DNA from: Leifsonia aquatica
GTDB lineage: Bacteria > Actinomycetota > Actinomycetes > Actinomycetales > Microbacteriaceae
DNA length: 64,000 nucleotides
Direction of reading: 5' to 3'
NCBI RefSeq assembly: GCF_014190775.1
Contig: NZ_JACHVP010000003.1
Coordinates: 62,001 to 126,000 of the forward strand
The notes beneath the pieces are model-generated. The model searched no databases. It was given only the letters and a program-made list of their open reading frames with translations, and was not told the origin of the DNA. Positions 7,563-15,908 of the stretch are shown piece after piece. Numbering within the stretch: position 1 is the stretch's first letter; the number at the start of each line of letters is the position of its first letter. Position numbers and translations under genes: made by a program.

Positions 7563-8666
7563 GTGGTTGCGGACGCCTTCTCCTACGTCGTCGGTGTGGA
7601 CACTCATGCGGAGTCTCATGTCTACGCAGTGCTGGTTGCGCGGACGGGCGAAGTGGGCGAGACCCAAGCCTTTAGGGCCGACCCAGAAGGTGTCGCGTCC
7701 GCGTTGCGTTGGATGATGGCAACTCTCACCGGTGATGTTCTCCTCTCGATCGAGGGAGCTAACTCCTACGGGTCCCTACTGGCGCAGAAGGCGATCGACA
7801 TCGGTTTCACCGTCTGTAATGCCCGCCCGCCCCGACGTGTTCGAACCAGTCCGAAGAGCGATCAGTCGGATGCTGCGATGGCCGCTTGGTCCGTCCTCGG
7901 CACACCGGTGGCGAAGCTCTCCCAGCCACGCGCGAGAGGGGCGCGGCGGACACTGGCGATGCTGATCAGTGGCAGACGGGAGATGGAAGTCCGGTCTGTA
8001 GCAATCCGCAACCGACTGAACGGCCTAGTGCGGACGACGGACTTCGGCCTCGACACAACCATCAAGCTGGATATCGCGTCTATCCGCCTCTTCACGACCC
8101 CGGAGTGGGTTGTCGGGGACCGATATGAGGTGATGGCGCGACAGGAGGTCGCGCGTCTAGCTGAGGAGTATCTGCGGTTGCGCGACCAGCTCATTGACAA
8201 CAAGTCCAAGCTTGAACAACTAGTCCAAGAGATCGCACCGGGGTTGCTCGACCTCTTCGCAGTGGGCCCCGTGACCGGTGCCATCATCCTCGCCGCCTAC
8301 TCGCATCCGGGCCGAGTGCGATCCGAGTCTGCGTTCGCTTCGCTGGCTGGCATCGCACCGATCGACGTGTCGTCCGGGAAGACGGTTCGTCACCGGTTGA
8401 ACGTGGGCGGTGACCGGCAGCTGAATCGCGCGGTCCACACCATCGCGTTGGTGCGCCTGATCAGGGATCCGCGGTCCCGCGCCTACCTCGAGCGTCGCCT
8501 TGCCGAAGGGGCCACACGACGGCAGGTGCTGCGGTCATTGAAGCGGTACGTCATCCGGGAAGTGTTCCGCAAGCTTGACCGGATCATGCGCGAACAACAC
8601 GGTCTCGCGGTGAGCGGAGCCGAAGTTGGGGTGCTGGAGGGCAATGCCAGAGTCGGGCACAGCTGA
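7440..8666 (+). CDS. IS110-family transposase (DEDD + serine recombinase)
   Basis: A 408-residue frame with the two IS110 domains. The RuvC-like DEDD domain shows D54 in VVGVDTHAESH, E105 in LLSIEGANSYG, and D141/D144 in KSDQSDAAMAAW. The C-terminal Tnp_20 domain has the predicted nucleophile at S311/S312 in IAPIDVSSGKTVRHRLNVGG. An HhH-like DLFAVGPVTGAIILAAYS lies between them. All key residues are present, so the enzyme may be active. The conserved fold begins near residue 47, so GTG 7563 is a likely true start; the first 40 codons after ATG 7440 look untranslated. The enzyme cuts and rejoins DNA as a tetramer guided by the bridge RNA. Confidence 0.92.
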   Translation: MEQFRQLSRPVHLSRLRFTNVQQTDAPLSREAPESKPSRPVVVADAFSYVVGVDTHAESHVYAVLVARTGEVGETQAFRADPEGVASALRWMMATLTGDVLLSIEGANSYGSLLAQKAIDIGFTVCNARPPRRVRTSPKSDQSDAAMAAWSVLGTPVAKLSQPRARGARRTLAMLISGRREMEVRSVAIRNRLNGLVRTTDFGLDTTIKLDIASIRLFTTPEWVVGDRYEVMARQEVARLAEEYLRLRDQLIDNKSKLEQLVQEIAPGLLDLFAVGPVTGAIILAAYSHPGRVRSESAFASLAGIAPIDVSSGKTVRHRLNVGGDRQLNRAVHTIALVRLIRDPRSRAYLERRLAEGATRRQVLRSLKRYVIREVFRKLDRIMREQHGLAVSGAEVGVLEGNARVGHS

Positions 8667-8949
8667 GAGACGGCCAGGTAATGTTCAAGCCACTCCATCA
8701 CGTTGGAATCGTAGCCCAACGCGACTTGGTGGAAGCGGGCACTGCAAGGACAGACGCTCGTTCAAGTGAGGTCCAAAGGTCAGCCCTGCGAGCTGGGACG
8801 GTCAGACCGGCGGCGAAGCGGGCAACGCAGAGTGTAGGCACATGTTGGCCGGCGGCGGCGAGAGCCACGCTCCTGATCCAAAGGCTAGCGCTCGGTCGAC
8901 TCCGAAGTTGGCTCAGTTTCTCGGGCAAACACGTGGCGACGCCGATCAA

Positions 8950-9885
8950 TCATGTTGAAGACTCAAGCAGTCTCTGTGCCGTGGAGGCGTCTGTCACTAA
9001 CGAATTCACCATCCCCGTGTTTAGTGCAGCGCGGATAGCACGGGTCTTCGCTCGGCCTCCAGCGACGGCGATGACCTCCGGTATCTGCCGGAGCTGCTCA
9101 CCGGTGATGGCGATGGACCGGTCGTCGATGGTGTCGATCGTGGTGCCGTCGGCAGTGAACAGCGTCGCGCCGACCTCGCCGACGACCCCCTGATCGAGCA
9201 GTTGCTCGGCGATACCGGCCTCGCTCGCTGCGTCGTAGAGCTGCGAGTCTGGGGGCGCCCAACTTCCGACCGCGACCATTCCGATGTCGACACGGGGGAA
9301 TTTCGCGTACGCCTGGGCGATCCCGCGGTCGACTCGTAAGGCGTTGGCCACCGGGGCGCTGGCGACGAACAACGGCGCGAAGATCGGAAAGGTTGGACCG
9401 CCGGTGACTTCGCCGACTCGGCGGATCACCTCGACGCCATGCTCTTTCACCGGTCCGGCGACGCCCCCCAGTGCGACGACCTCGCAGTAGGGAAGGCGAG
9501 TGAGGTGAAGGGTCGTTGCGTTCAATGTGCGGCCGGCCGTGAACCCGAGGACGGCTCCTTCAAACGCGATCTCCTCCAGGAGCTGGGCGGCCACAGAACC
9601 GAGCTGGTCTTGGACAACCGCGGGATCCTCGTTCGGGGTGGGCACCGCCAGTGCGCGCGACAAGCCGAATGCATTCCGCAATCCGATGGAGAGGTCCAAG
9701 TCGATGCTCGGCGGGCTCTGGATCGTGATGGTCACAACCCCATCCTTGACCGCCTTCTCTAACAAACGAGCGACCTTGAAGCGGGAGATGCCCAGCTCGT
9801 CGGCTATCGCGACCTGGCTCGCATTCTCCAAATAGAAACGCCTGGCCACGTGGCTTATCTGGACAAGCTCGTCGGGTCCCATCAT
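8950..9885 (-). CDS. SorC-family sugar-binding transcriptional regulator
   Basis: A 311-residue regulator. I chose ATG 9885 (or GTG 9888) because a ggagg motif lies about nine bases upstream; the frame is open back to a TTG at 9927, but that would run toward the operator. The N-terminus is a helix-turn-helix (QVAIADELGISRFKVARLLE). The rest is the SorC effector domain, related to NagB sugar-phosphate isomerases, with DLDLSIGLRNAFGLSRALAV, LGFTAGRTLN and VVALGGV motifs. Such proteins sense a phosphorylated sugar or polyol intermediate and control the adjacent catabolic operon. It is divergent from the ABC operon and faces the palindromic operator at 9931. Confidence 0.9.
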   Translation of the reverse strand: MMGPDELVQISHVARRFYLENASQVAIADELGISRFKVARLLEKAVKDGVVTITIQSPPSIDLDLSIGLRNAFGLSRALAVPTPNEDPAVVQDQLGSVAAQLLEEIAFEGAVLGFTAGRTLNATTLHLTRLPYCEVVALGGVAGPVKEHGVEVIRRVGEVTGGPTFPIFAPLFVASAPVANALRVDRGIAQAYAKFPRVDIGMVAVGSWAPPDSQLYDAASEAGIAEQLLDQGVVGEVGATLFTADGTTIDTIDDRSIAITGEQLRQIPEVIAVAGGRAKTRAIRAALNTGMVNSLVTDASTAQRLLESST

Positions 9886-9930
9886 CACGTTCGCCACCCT
9901 CCACCCGTCAGTGTACAGCCATGACAATAC

Positions 9931-9969
9931 CGCTCAATTGAGCGCGTGGCCCACTCGATAGTGCAATTG
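9931..9969. promoter_or_regulatory. Operator pair for the SorC regulator
   Basis: A perfect 14-bp palindrome, cgctcaattgagcg, lies at 9931-9944. A second caattg-centred half-conserved site (gtgcaattgtgg) lies at 9961-9972, its centre 29 bases away, close to three helical turns. Both are between the SorC gene and the ABC operon, where SorC proteins bind as tetramers. This is inference from symmetry and position. Confidence 0.6.
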
Positions 9970-10023
9970 TGGCAGGGTCATATCCGCAGCTGCGCAAGGG
10001 CGCCCGCTGCAGAAGGTGAGACC

Positions 10024-11619
10024 ATGACCGACCAACCGGCAGCGCTGGAGTGCCGCGACATCGAGATGGCTTTCGGCGGGATCCCCGTTCTCCGGGGCGT
10101 TTCCCTCAGCCTCCGTCCCGGCACGATCACGGCCCTCGCGGGCGAGAACGGCGCGGGCAAATCCACGCTGATGAAGATCGCCTCAGGCCAGTACAAGGCT
10201 GACGCAGGCCAGGTGTTCGTTCGCGGCGAGCAACTTTCCGCGGGTGACGCGCATGAGGCGGCGCGACTTGGCGTCGCGATCGTTCCTCAGGAACTCGCAT
10301 CCCTTCCCGAAATGAGCATCTACGAGAACATCTTCATCGGACGGGAACTGCGCGGCCCATTCGGGCTCAAGCGTCAGGAGATGATCCGGGAGGCTCGGCG
10401 CAATCTGGCTGAGTTCGACATCGACATCGACCCGACTCGACGGATGGGGACGCTCCCTCTCGGACTCCGCCAGATCGTCGAGATCGTGAAGGCAACCAAT
10501 ACCGGAGCCCGGTCGATCCTGCTCGACGAGCCGTCGAGCGCTATCGCCGCACGCGAGGTCGAGCACCTCGTGTCCGTGATGCGGAAGTTGCGAGACACCG
10601 GTGTCGCCCTTCTCTTCACGACGCACAAGATGGAGGAGATCCGCCAGCTGGCCGATCAGGTGGTGGTGCTCCGCGACGGGAACCTCGTTCTGGAACAGCC
10701 GATGTCCGCCGTGAGCGACGACGACATCGTGACGGCGATGATCGGCCGCGAGCTCGAGGATCTCTTCCCCGACCGTCCGGGGGATCCAGGAGATATCGCG
10801 CTCGACGTGCGTGCGCTCGACGTCGAAGGAGCCGCCGAGCCGGTCGACCTGACCGTCCGTCGCGGCGAGATCGTCGGACTCGCCGGTCTCGTCGGCGCGG
10901 GGCGCACCGAACTCATCGAGGGCATCTTCGGGATGCGACGCACGGTCGGCGGCTCAATCTCGGTCGCGGGCCAGCCGATCAAGCGCAACGATCCTGCCGC
11001 GTCCATTGCTGCGAACGTTGCGCTCGTCCCGGAGGACCGCAAGGGCGCAGGCGGGGTGCTCTCGATGGACATCCTCGACAACGGCAGCCTGCCGCGGCTC
11101 GCCTCCCTCTCGGTTGCGGGATGGCTTCGCCAGCGCGCGCGTCGTGCGGCAGTCACAACGGCTACGCAGTCGGTGCGTCTGCGTAGCCGCGGCCTCAAGC
11201 AGAGCATGGAGACGCTGTCCGGCGGCAATCAGCAGAAAGTCGTGTTCGCGCGCTGGCTGGTCGGGAATGTCGACGTGCTCCTCCTCGACGAGCCGACCCG
11301 AGGGGTCGACGTCGGCGCCCGCAGCGAGATCTACCGCATCATCGTGGAACTCGCCAAGCAGGGTATGGCGGTCGTGATGGCCTCCAGCGATATGCCGGAG
11401 ATACTCAGCCTCTCCCATCGAGCCCTCATCATGAACGGTGGCCGGGTGGTCGGCGAGCTCGACCGCGCGGCGCTCGACCAGCCGGACGTCCAGGACACCA
11501 TCTTCCGGCTCGCAAGCGGTCTCTCTAGTCAAGACGCCCTCGCTGACAGCCCGGTCACCGTTCCGCAGACCCTGGCGGAGACCTCCGCCCCCACTATTAA
11601 TAAGGAGATCAGCCGATGA
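10024..11619 (+). CDS. Rbs-type sugar ABC transporter, double ATPase
   Basis: A 531-residue protein with two fused ABC domains, as in RbsA/XylG/MglA. The first has Walker A GENGAGKST at 40-48 and LLDEPSSAIAARE after the signature. The second has the usual degenerate Walker A (GLVGAGRTE), the signature LSGGNQQKV and LLDEPTRGVDVGAR. It powers uptake through the permease encoded next. ATG 10024 follows a ggtgag site; the frame is open upstream to 9946, but that would overlap the operator. It overlaps the permease gene by four bases (ATGA). Substrate is inferred from the locus to be a polyol or pentose. Confidence 0.93.
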   Translation: MTDQPAALECRDIEMAFGGIPVLRGVSLSLRPGTITALAGENGAGKSTLMKIASGQYKADAGQVFVRGEQLSAGDAHEAARLGVAIVPQELASLPEMSIYENIFIGRELRGPFGLKRQEMIREARRNLAEFDIDIDPTRRMGTLPLGLRQIVEIVKATNTGARSILLDEPSSAIAAREVEHLVSVMRKLRDTGVALLFTTHKMEEIRQLADQVVVLRDGNLVLEQPMSAVSDDDIVTAMIGRELEDLFPDRPGDPGDIALDVRALDVEGAAEPVDLTVRRGEIVGLAGLVGAGRTELIEGIFGMRRTVGGSISVAGQPIKRNDPAASIAANVALVPEDRKGAGGVLSMDILDNGSLPRLASLSVAGWLRQRARRAAVTTATQSVRLRSRGLKQSMETLSGGNQQKVVFARWLVGNVDVLLLDEPTRGVDVGARSEIYRIIVELAKQGMAVVMASSDMPEILSLSHRALIMNGGRVVGELDRAALDQPDVQDTIFRLASGLSSQDALADSPVTVPQTLAETSAPTINKEISR

Positions 11620-12602
11620 CGAGCGACACCGCTGTCACCACACGCAAGCGTCGGTTCGACGCCAAGGTCCTGCAGAACCTCGCCATCCGATATGCGATGG
11701 TCATCGTGCTGCTGCTGGTCATTGCGTTCTTCATGTACAGAAGCGCGCGCTTCGGCACCGTGGACAATGTCGTGACGATCCTGGTCGCCGCCGCACCGTT
11801 CGCACTCATCGCGCTGGGCCAAACCCTGGTGATCCTCACCGGCGGCATCGATCTGTCGGTCGGAAGCGTGATCGCCCTCAGCTCCATGACCGCCGCGCTG
11901 ACCGCGAAGTCCGTTCCTGGCAACCTAATCCTGCCCGTCCTCGTCGCGATCGTCGTCGGACTGGCGGCCGGTAGCATCAACGGTTTCGTGGTCTCGGTCA
12001 TCAAAGTGCCGCCATTTATCGCAACACTGGGAATGCTGACACTCGCCTCCGGACTCGCGTTCGTGGTCGGCAACGGCGCGCCGATCAACGGCCTCGCGGC
12101 CGATTTCGGTGCCATCGCCAACACCCAGATCTTCGGCCTCACCATCCCGGTGTTGCTGATGATCGTCGGGATCGTGGGCTTCGGCATCGCCATGCGCCGC
12201 ACAGCCTGGGGCATGCGGGTCTACGCGGTCGGCGGCAACCCGATCGCTGCCCGGATCGCCGGCGTCAAGACCGGACGGGTCCTGTTCAGCGTGTATGCAA
12301 TCTCCGGCGCCCTGGCCGGCCTTTCCGGCGTGATGCTCGCCTCCCGGGTCATCACCGGCTCTCCCACCCTCGGACAAGGCTACGAGCTCGATGCCATCGC
12401 CGCCGTCGTCATCGGCGGTGCCAGCCTGCTCGGCGGTCGCGGAACCGTCTGGGGGACCGCCCTAGGCCTGCTCCTGATCCAGACCCTCAACAACGGCCTC
12501 GACATCTTGACCGTTCCCGCCTATTGGCAGGACGTCATCAAGGGCATCCTGATCGTCGCGGCGGTGGCCGTCGACGTCTGGGCTGCGAAACGCCGGGTCT
12601 GA
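11616..12602 (+). CDS. Rbs-type sugar ABC transporter permease
   Basis: A 328-residue integral membrane protein of the RbsC/XylH family with eight or more hydrophobic helices. Family motifs are visible: [20 protein letters not shown] near residues 67-86, [20 protein letters not shown], and the EAA-like cytoplasmic region [20 protein letters not shown]. One gene is enough because these permeases homodimerise. It is translationally coupled to the ATPase (ATGA) and is followed 49 bases later by the binding protein. Start is ATG 11616 with an aaggag site. Membrane-located component of the polyol/pentose importer. Confidence 0.93.
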   Translation: MTSDTAVTTRKRRFDAKVLQNLAIRYAMVIVLLLVIAFFMYRSARFGTVDNVVTILVAAAPFALIALGQTLVILTGGIDLSVGSVIALSSMTAALTAKSVPGNLILPVLVAIVVGLAAGSINGFVVSVIKVPPFIATLGMLTLASGLAFVVGNGAPINGLAADFGAIANTQIFGLTIPVLLMIVGIVGFGIAMRRTAWGMRVYAVGGNPIAARIAGVKTGRVLFSVYAISGALAGLSGVMLASRVITGSPTLGQGYELDAIAAVVIGGASLLGGRGTVWGTALGLLLIQTLNNGLDILTVPAYWQDVIKGILIVAAVAVDVWAAKRRV

Positions 12603-12651
12603 CCCGGCACAACACTGCACCGCACTGCACATCACCCATCGGAGGAAATCA

Positions 12652-13722
12652 ATGAAGATCAATCGGATCATGCGTCGTGCCGCCGTCGTCGGCGTCGCGA
12701 CCGCCACGCTCGTCGGGCTCACCGCCTGCGGCGCGGGTGACCCATCGGCCAACACGTCCAATTCGTCGGGCCAGAAGCACATCACCGTCGGCATCTCGGT
12801 CTACGACATGTCTTCGTTCATCACCGAAGGCAAGGAGGGAATCGACACCTACGCCAAGGAGAACAACATCGAGGTCCTGTGGAACTCGGCGAACAACGAT
12901 GTGAGTACTCAGGCCAGCCAGGTTGACCAGTACATCAACGCCAAGGTCGACGCGATCATCGTCGTCCCCGTCCAGGCAGACACCCTCCAGCCGCAGGTGA
13001 GTCAGGCCAAGGCGGCGAAGATCCCCCTGCTGGACGTCAACGCGACCCTCAACAACAAGGACATCAGCGCAAGCGTGCAGCCCGACGACGTCGCAGCCGG
13101 GGCGCAGGAGGCGCAGATGATGATGGACAAGCTCGACGGAAAGGGCAACGTCGTCATCCTGCAGGGGCCGCTCGGCGGCTCCGGAGAGATCAACCGCGGC
13201 AAGGGCATCGACCAGGTCCTCGCCAAGTACCCGAACGTCAAGGTGCTCGCGAAGGACACCGCCAACTGGAAGCGCGACGAAGCCGTCAACAAGGTCAAGA
13301 ACTGGATCTCCGCGTTCGGTGACCAGATCGACGGTGTCATCTCGCAGAACGACGACATGGGACTTGGCGCCCTGCAGGCACTCAAGGAAGCCGGAAAGTC
13401 GGTTCCGATCGTCGGGATCGACGGCATCCAGGACGGCCTGAGCGCAGTCAAGGACGGCACCTTCATCGGCACGTCGCTGCAGAACGGCACGGTCGAACTC
13501 GCCACGGGACTGGCCGTCGCGGCCCAGGTCGCTCGTGGCGAGGCCAAGGACGCCAATCCCGTCTATGTGATGCCGGCCATCACCAAGGACAACGTCGACG
13601 CGGCTATCGAGCACGTCGTCACCGATCGCAAGAAGTTCCTGTCCGGTCTCACCGATCTCATCAACGGAAACCTCAAGACGGGGAACATCTCGTACGAGGG
13701 CTTGCCCGGGCAGAAGCAGTAG
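12652..13722 (+). CDS. Sugar-binding lipoprotein of the Rbs-type transporter
   Basis: A 356-residue periplasmic-binding-protein-like lipoprotein (peripla_BP_4, RbsB/XylF group). The signal peptide ends in a lipobox VGLTACGAG, lipidated at Cys about 26, which tethers it to the outer face of the membrane. The mature fold shows [11 protein letters not shown] at the start, [20 protein letters not shown], the hinge region [15 protein letters not shown] and [19 protein letters not shown]. These are family-typical ligand-pocket segments. ATG 12652 follows a cggagg site. It delivers the substrate to the permease encoded just upstream and is probably the most highly expressed gene of the operon. Confidence 0.93.
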   Translation: MKINRIMRRAAVVGVATATLVGLTACGAGDPSANTSNSSGQKHITVGISVYDMSSFITEGKEGIDTYAKENNIEVLWNSANNDVSTQASQVDQYINAKVDAIIVVPVQADTLQPQVSQAKAAKIPLLDVNATLNNKDISASVQPDDVAAGAQEAQMMMDKLDGKGNVVILQGPLGGSGEINRGKGIDQVLAKYPNVKVLAKDTANWKRDEAVNKVKNWISAFGDQIDGVISQNDDMGLGALQALKEAGKSVPIVGIDGIQDGLSAVKDGTFIGTSLQNGTVELATGLAVAAQVARGEAKDANPVYVMPAITKDNVDAAIEHVVTDRKKFLSGLTDLINGNLKTGNISYEGLPGQKQ

Positions 13723-13791
13723 CAGCACCCTGCATCGACGGCGCGGTCAGCCCCTGGCCCCGCCGTCACCATCTCAGAGAAGGAACGTCAC

Positions 13792-14451
13792 GTGACAGCA
13801 ACGCCTCCCGAGTCGGCCCTCGACGAGCGCATCCTCGCCGCCGCCCGCGGCAGCGTAGAGCGCGAAGCCCAGGCAGTCGCCAGGCTCGCACCGCAGCTTG
13901 ACGCCACGTTCACCGCGATCGTCCATGCCGTCCTCGCCGCGCCGGGCAAGATCATCACCACAGGCGCCGGCACATCAGGAATCATCGCCGAGCGGCTTTC
14001 CCACCTCCTCGCGGTGTCGGGCACGCCATCCTTCTACCTCCCCTGCTTGGATGCCCTCCACGGGGGTCTCGGTTCGATCACGGACGGCGACTATGTCATC
14101 GCCATCTCGAAAGGCGGACACTCGAGCGAGCTCGTCGAGCTGACCCGGAAGCTGGTGGAACGCGGGATCCCCGTGGTGGCACTCACCGAGAATCCCGACT
14201 CGCCCTTCGCCCGCTCTGCCACGATCGTCGCGCACGTGACGACCAACCCATCGGACGCGGACCCGGGCGGATTGATCGCAATGGGCTCAACGCTCGTCTC
14301 CGGCGCTTGGGGCGACGCCCTCGCCTCTACTCTGATGCGGCTGCGTGACCACAGCTGGAAGGATGTCGTAGACATCCACCCCGGCGGGATCGTCGGGCTG
14401 CAAACCGAGCTCCCCGACGACCTCACCTTGGAATCGGAGGATCAGCCATGA
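13792..14451 (+). CDS. SIS-domain sugar-phosphate isomerase (KdsD/GutQ-like)
   Basis: A 219-residue single SIS domain, GTG start at 13792 after gagaagga. The phosphosugar-binding loop is IITTGAGTSGIIAERLSHLL, followed by the KdsD/GutQ-like sequence CLDALHGGLGSITDGDYVIA and ISKGGHSSELVELTRKL. The C-terminal CBS pair of full-length KdsD/GutQ is absent. The closest role by motif is a D-arabinose 5-phosphate isomerase (arabinose-5-P to ribulose-5-P); a 6-phospho-3-hexuloisomerase is the main alternative. In this operon it stands next to a ketose kinase and a 3-epimerase, so feeding a pentose phosphate into the central pathway makes sense. It overlaps the kinase gene by ATGA. Confidence 0.8.
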   Translation: MTATPPESALDERILAAARGSVEREAQAVARLAPQLDATFTAIVHAVLAAPGKIITTGAGTSGIIAERLSHLLAVSGTPSFYLPCLDALHGGLGSITDGDYVIAISKGGHSSELVELTRKLVERGIPVVALTENPDSPFARSATIVAHVTTNPSDADPGGLIAMGSTLVSGAWGDALASTLMRLRDHSWKDVVDIHPGGIVGLQTELPDDLTLESEDQP

Positions 14452-15908
14452 CGGCACGACGCATCGTCGCCGGAGTCGATTCGTCCACGCAGTCTTGCAA
14501 GGTCGAGCTCTTCGATGCCGAGAGCGGTGTCCGCCAGGGTGGGGGGAGCGCTCCGCACCCCCCGGTGTTCCCACCGGTGAGCGAGCAGCGCCCAGAGGAC
14601 TGGTGGACCGCCTTCGTCACCGCTTTCCACCTTGCGGTGGAGGACGCGGATGTCGACCCCGCGGATGTCATCGCGATCTCCGTCGCCGCTCAATGCCACG
14701 GTCTCGTCCCTCTGGACTCCGAGAATCGCGTCATCCGACCGGCCAAGCTGTGGAACGACACAACGTCGACGCTCGAGCTCGCTCGTCTGCGGGGCATCGT
14801 CGGGGACGACGAACTCGTGCATCGGGTCGGTACCGTGCCGACTGCCGCGTTCACCATCGGCAAGGTCGCCTGGCTCGCAGAGCATGAGCCGACTTCGTTC
14901 GAGCGGCTGGACCGCATCCTGCTGCCGCACGACTACCTGACCTTCCGTCTCACCGGCCGCGCCGTCACCGACCGCTCGGAAGCCTCAGGCACCGGTTACT
15001 ACGACGCGGATGCCCGCGAGTATCTACCCGACCTGTTGCGCCTGATCGACCCCCACCGCGACTGGCTGCGCATGCTGCCGGAGGTGCTTGCGCCATCGGA
15101 GAGTGCCGGGGAAGTCATCGGTCAGGCGCGCGAAGAACTCGAACTCCCTCCGGGGGTGCTGGTCGGGGCGGGTGGCGGTGACCAGCACGCGGCAGCGCTC
15201 GGTCTGGGCATCGTCGACGGCGACGTCGTCTATTCCTTCGGCACCAGCGGTGTCGTGTCCGCACTCAGCCCCACCCCGATCCGAGATGTCTCGGGTCATG
15301 TCGATGGTGTCGCCGACATGACCGGCGGATACATGCCACTGGTCAGCACCTTGAACGCGGCCCGGACGACGGACACGTTCGCCCGCATCCTGAACGTCGA
15401 CCACCATGAGCTCTCCCGGCTGGCTCTCGGCGCGCAGCCCGGGCCCGTTCTGGCTCCCTACCTCGACGGGGAACGCACGCCAGATCTGCCCGGTGCCGTC
15501 GGTATTCTCGGCGGCATCACCACCTCGACCTCACGCGAACAGGTCGCGCGAGCGGCATACGAGGGCGTCGTCCTTGGCCTGGTGTCGGGACAGAACCATC
15601 TCGAGCGGATGGGCGTTCGGACGCACGGACGCGTTCTCGCCGTCGGCGGCGGCGCGAAGTCGCCGGCGTACCAGCAGCTGCTCGCGGACGCTGTCGGACG
15701 GACGATTCACACCGCCGATGTCCAGGAGGCAACCGCTCGCGGAGCGGCCGTCCAAGCGGCGGCGATTGCACACACGACTGACGTGGCCACGATCCGCGAC
15801 CGCTGGGCGCCCCGATTGACTTCTGTTGCACAACCCCGGGGCTTCGACGAAAGCAGGTGGGAGGCATATCGCGCCGTCACCTCGATCCGAGAGCTGGATC
15901 GGCCATGA
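14448..15908 (+). CDS. xylB: Xylulokinase-like FGGY carbohydrate kinase
   Basis: A 486-residue FGGY-family kinase matching xylulokinases in length and motifs. They are the N-terminal phosphate-1 region IVAGVDSSTQSCKVELFD, the central AAQCHGLVPLDSENRVIRPA with KLWND, and LVGAGGGDQHAAALGLG. The C-terminal adenosine motif is AVGGGAKSPAYQQLLADAVG. It phosphorylates a ketopentose (D-xylulose most likely) with ATP in the cytoplasm. The neighbours support a pathway from a pentitol by oxidation to a ketose, then phosphorylation. Coupled on both sides by ATGA overlaps, so the stoichiometry with the isomerase and the epimerase fusion is likely fixed. Specificity for other ketoses cannot be excluded. 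Confidence 0.88.
   Translation: MTARRIVAGVDSSTQSCKVELFDAESGVRQGGGSAPHPPVFPPVSEQRPEDWWTAFVTAFHLAVEDADVDPADVIAISVAAQCHGLVPLDSENRVIRPAKLWNDTTSTLELARLRGIVGDDELVHRVGTVPTAAFTIGKVAWLAEHEPTSFERLDRILLPHDYLTFRLTGRAVTDRSEASGTGYYDADAREYLPDLLRLIDPHRDWLRMLPEVLAPSESAGEVIGQAREELELPPGVLVGAGGGDQHAAALGLGIVDGDVVYSFGTSGVVSALSPTPIRDVSGHVDGVADMTGGYMPLVSTLNAARTTDTFARILNVDHHELSRLALGAQPGPVLAPYLDGERTPDLPGAVGILGGITTSTSREQVARAAYEGVVLGLVSGQNHLERMGVRTHGRVLAVGGGAKSPAYQQLLADAVGRTIHTADVQEATARGAAVQAAAIAHTTDVATIRDRWAPRLTSVAQPRGFDESRWEAYRAVTSIRELDRP

Larger units (their letters stand above)
7333..8700 (+). mobile_element. IS110-family insertion sequence (ends approximate)
   Basis: A single transposase gene with a long non-coding left side is the normal IS110 layout. 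IS110 elements lack long terminal inverted repeats, so the ends cannot be fixed by eye. The left limit is inferred from where similarity of the neighbouring relic to its paralogue stops (about 7325-7330). The right limit is set arbitrarily shortly after the transposase stop. Bases 8701-8949 contain no supportable gene. Confidence 0.6.

Noticed and set aside
8701-8949. Small open frames between the IS110 element and the SorC gene
   Set aside because: No ribosome site, no protein-like composition and no known remnant.
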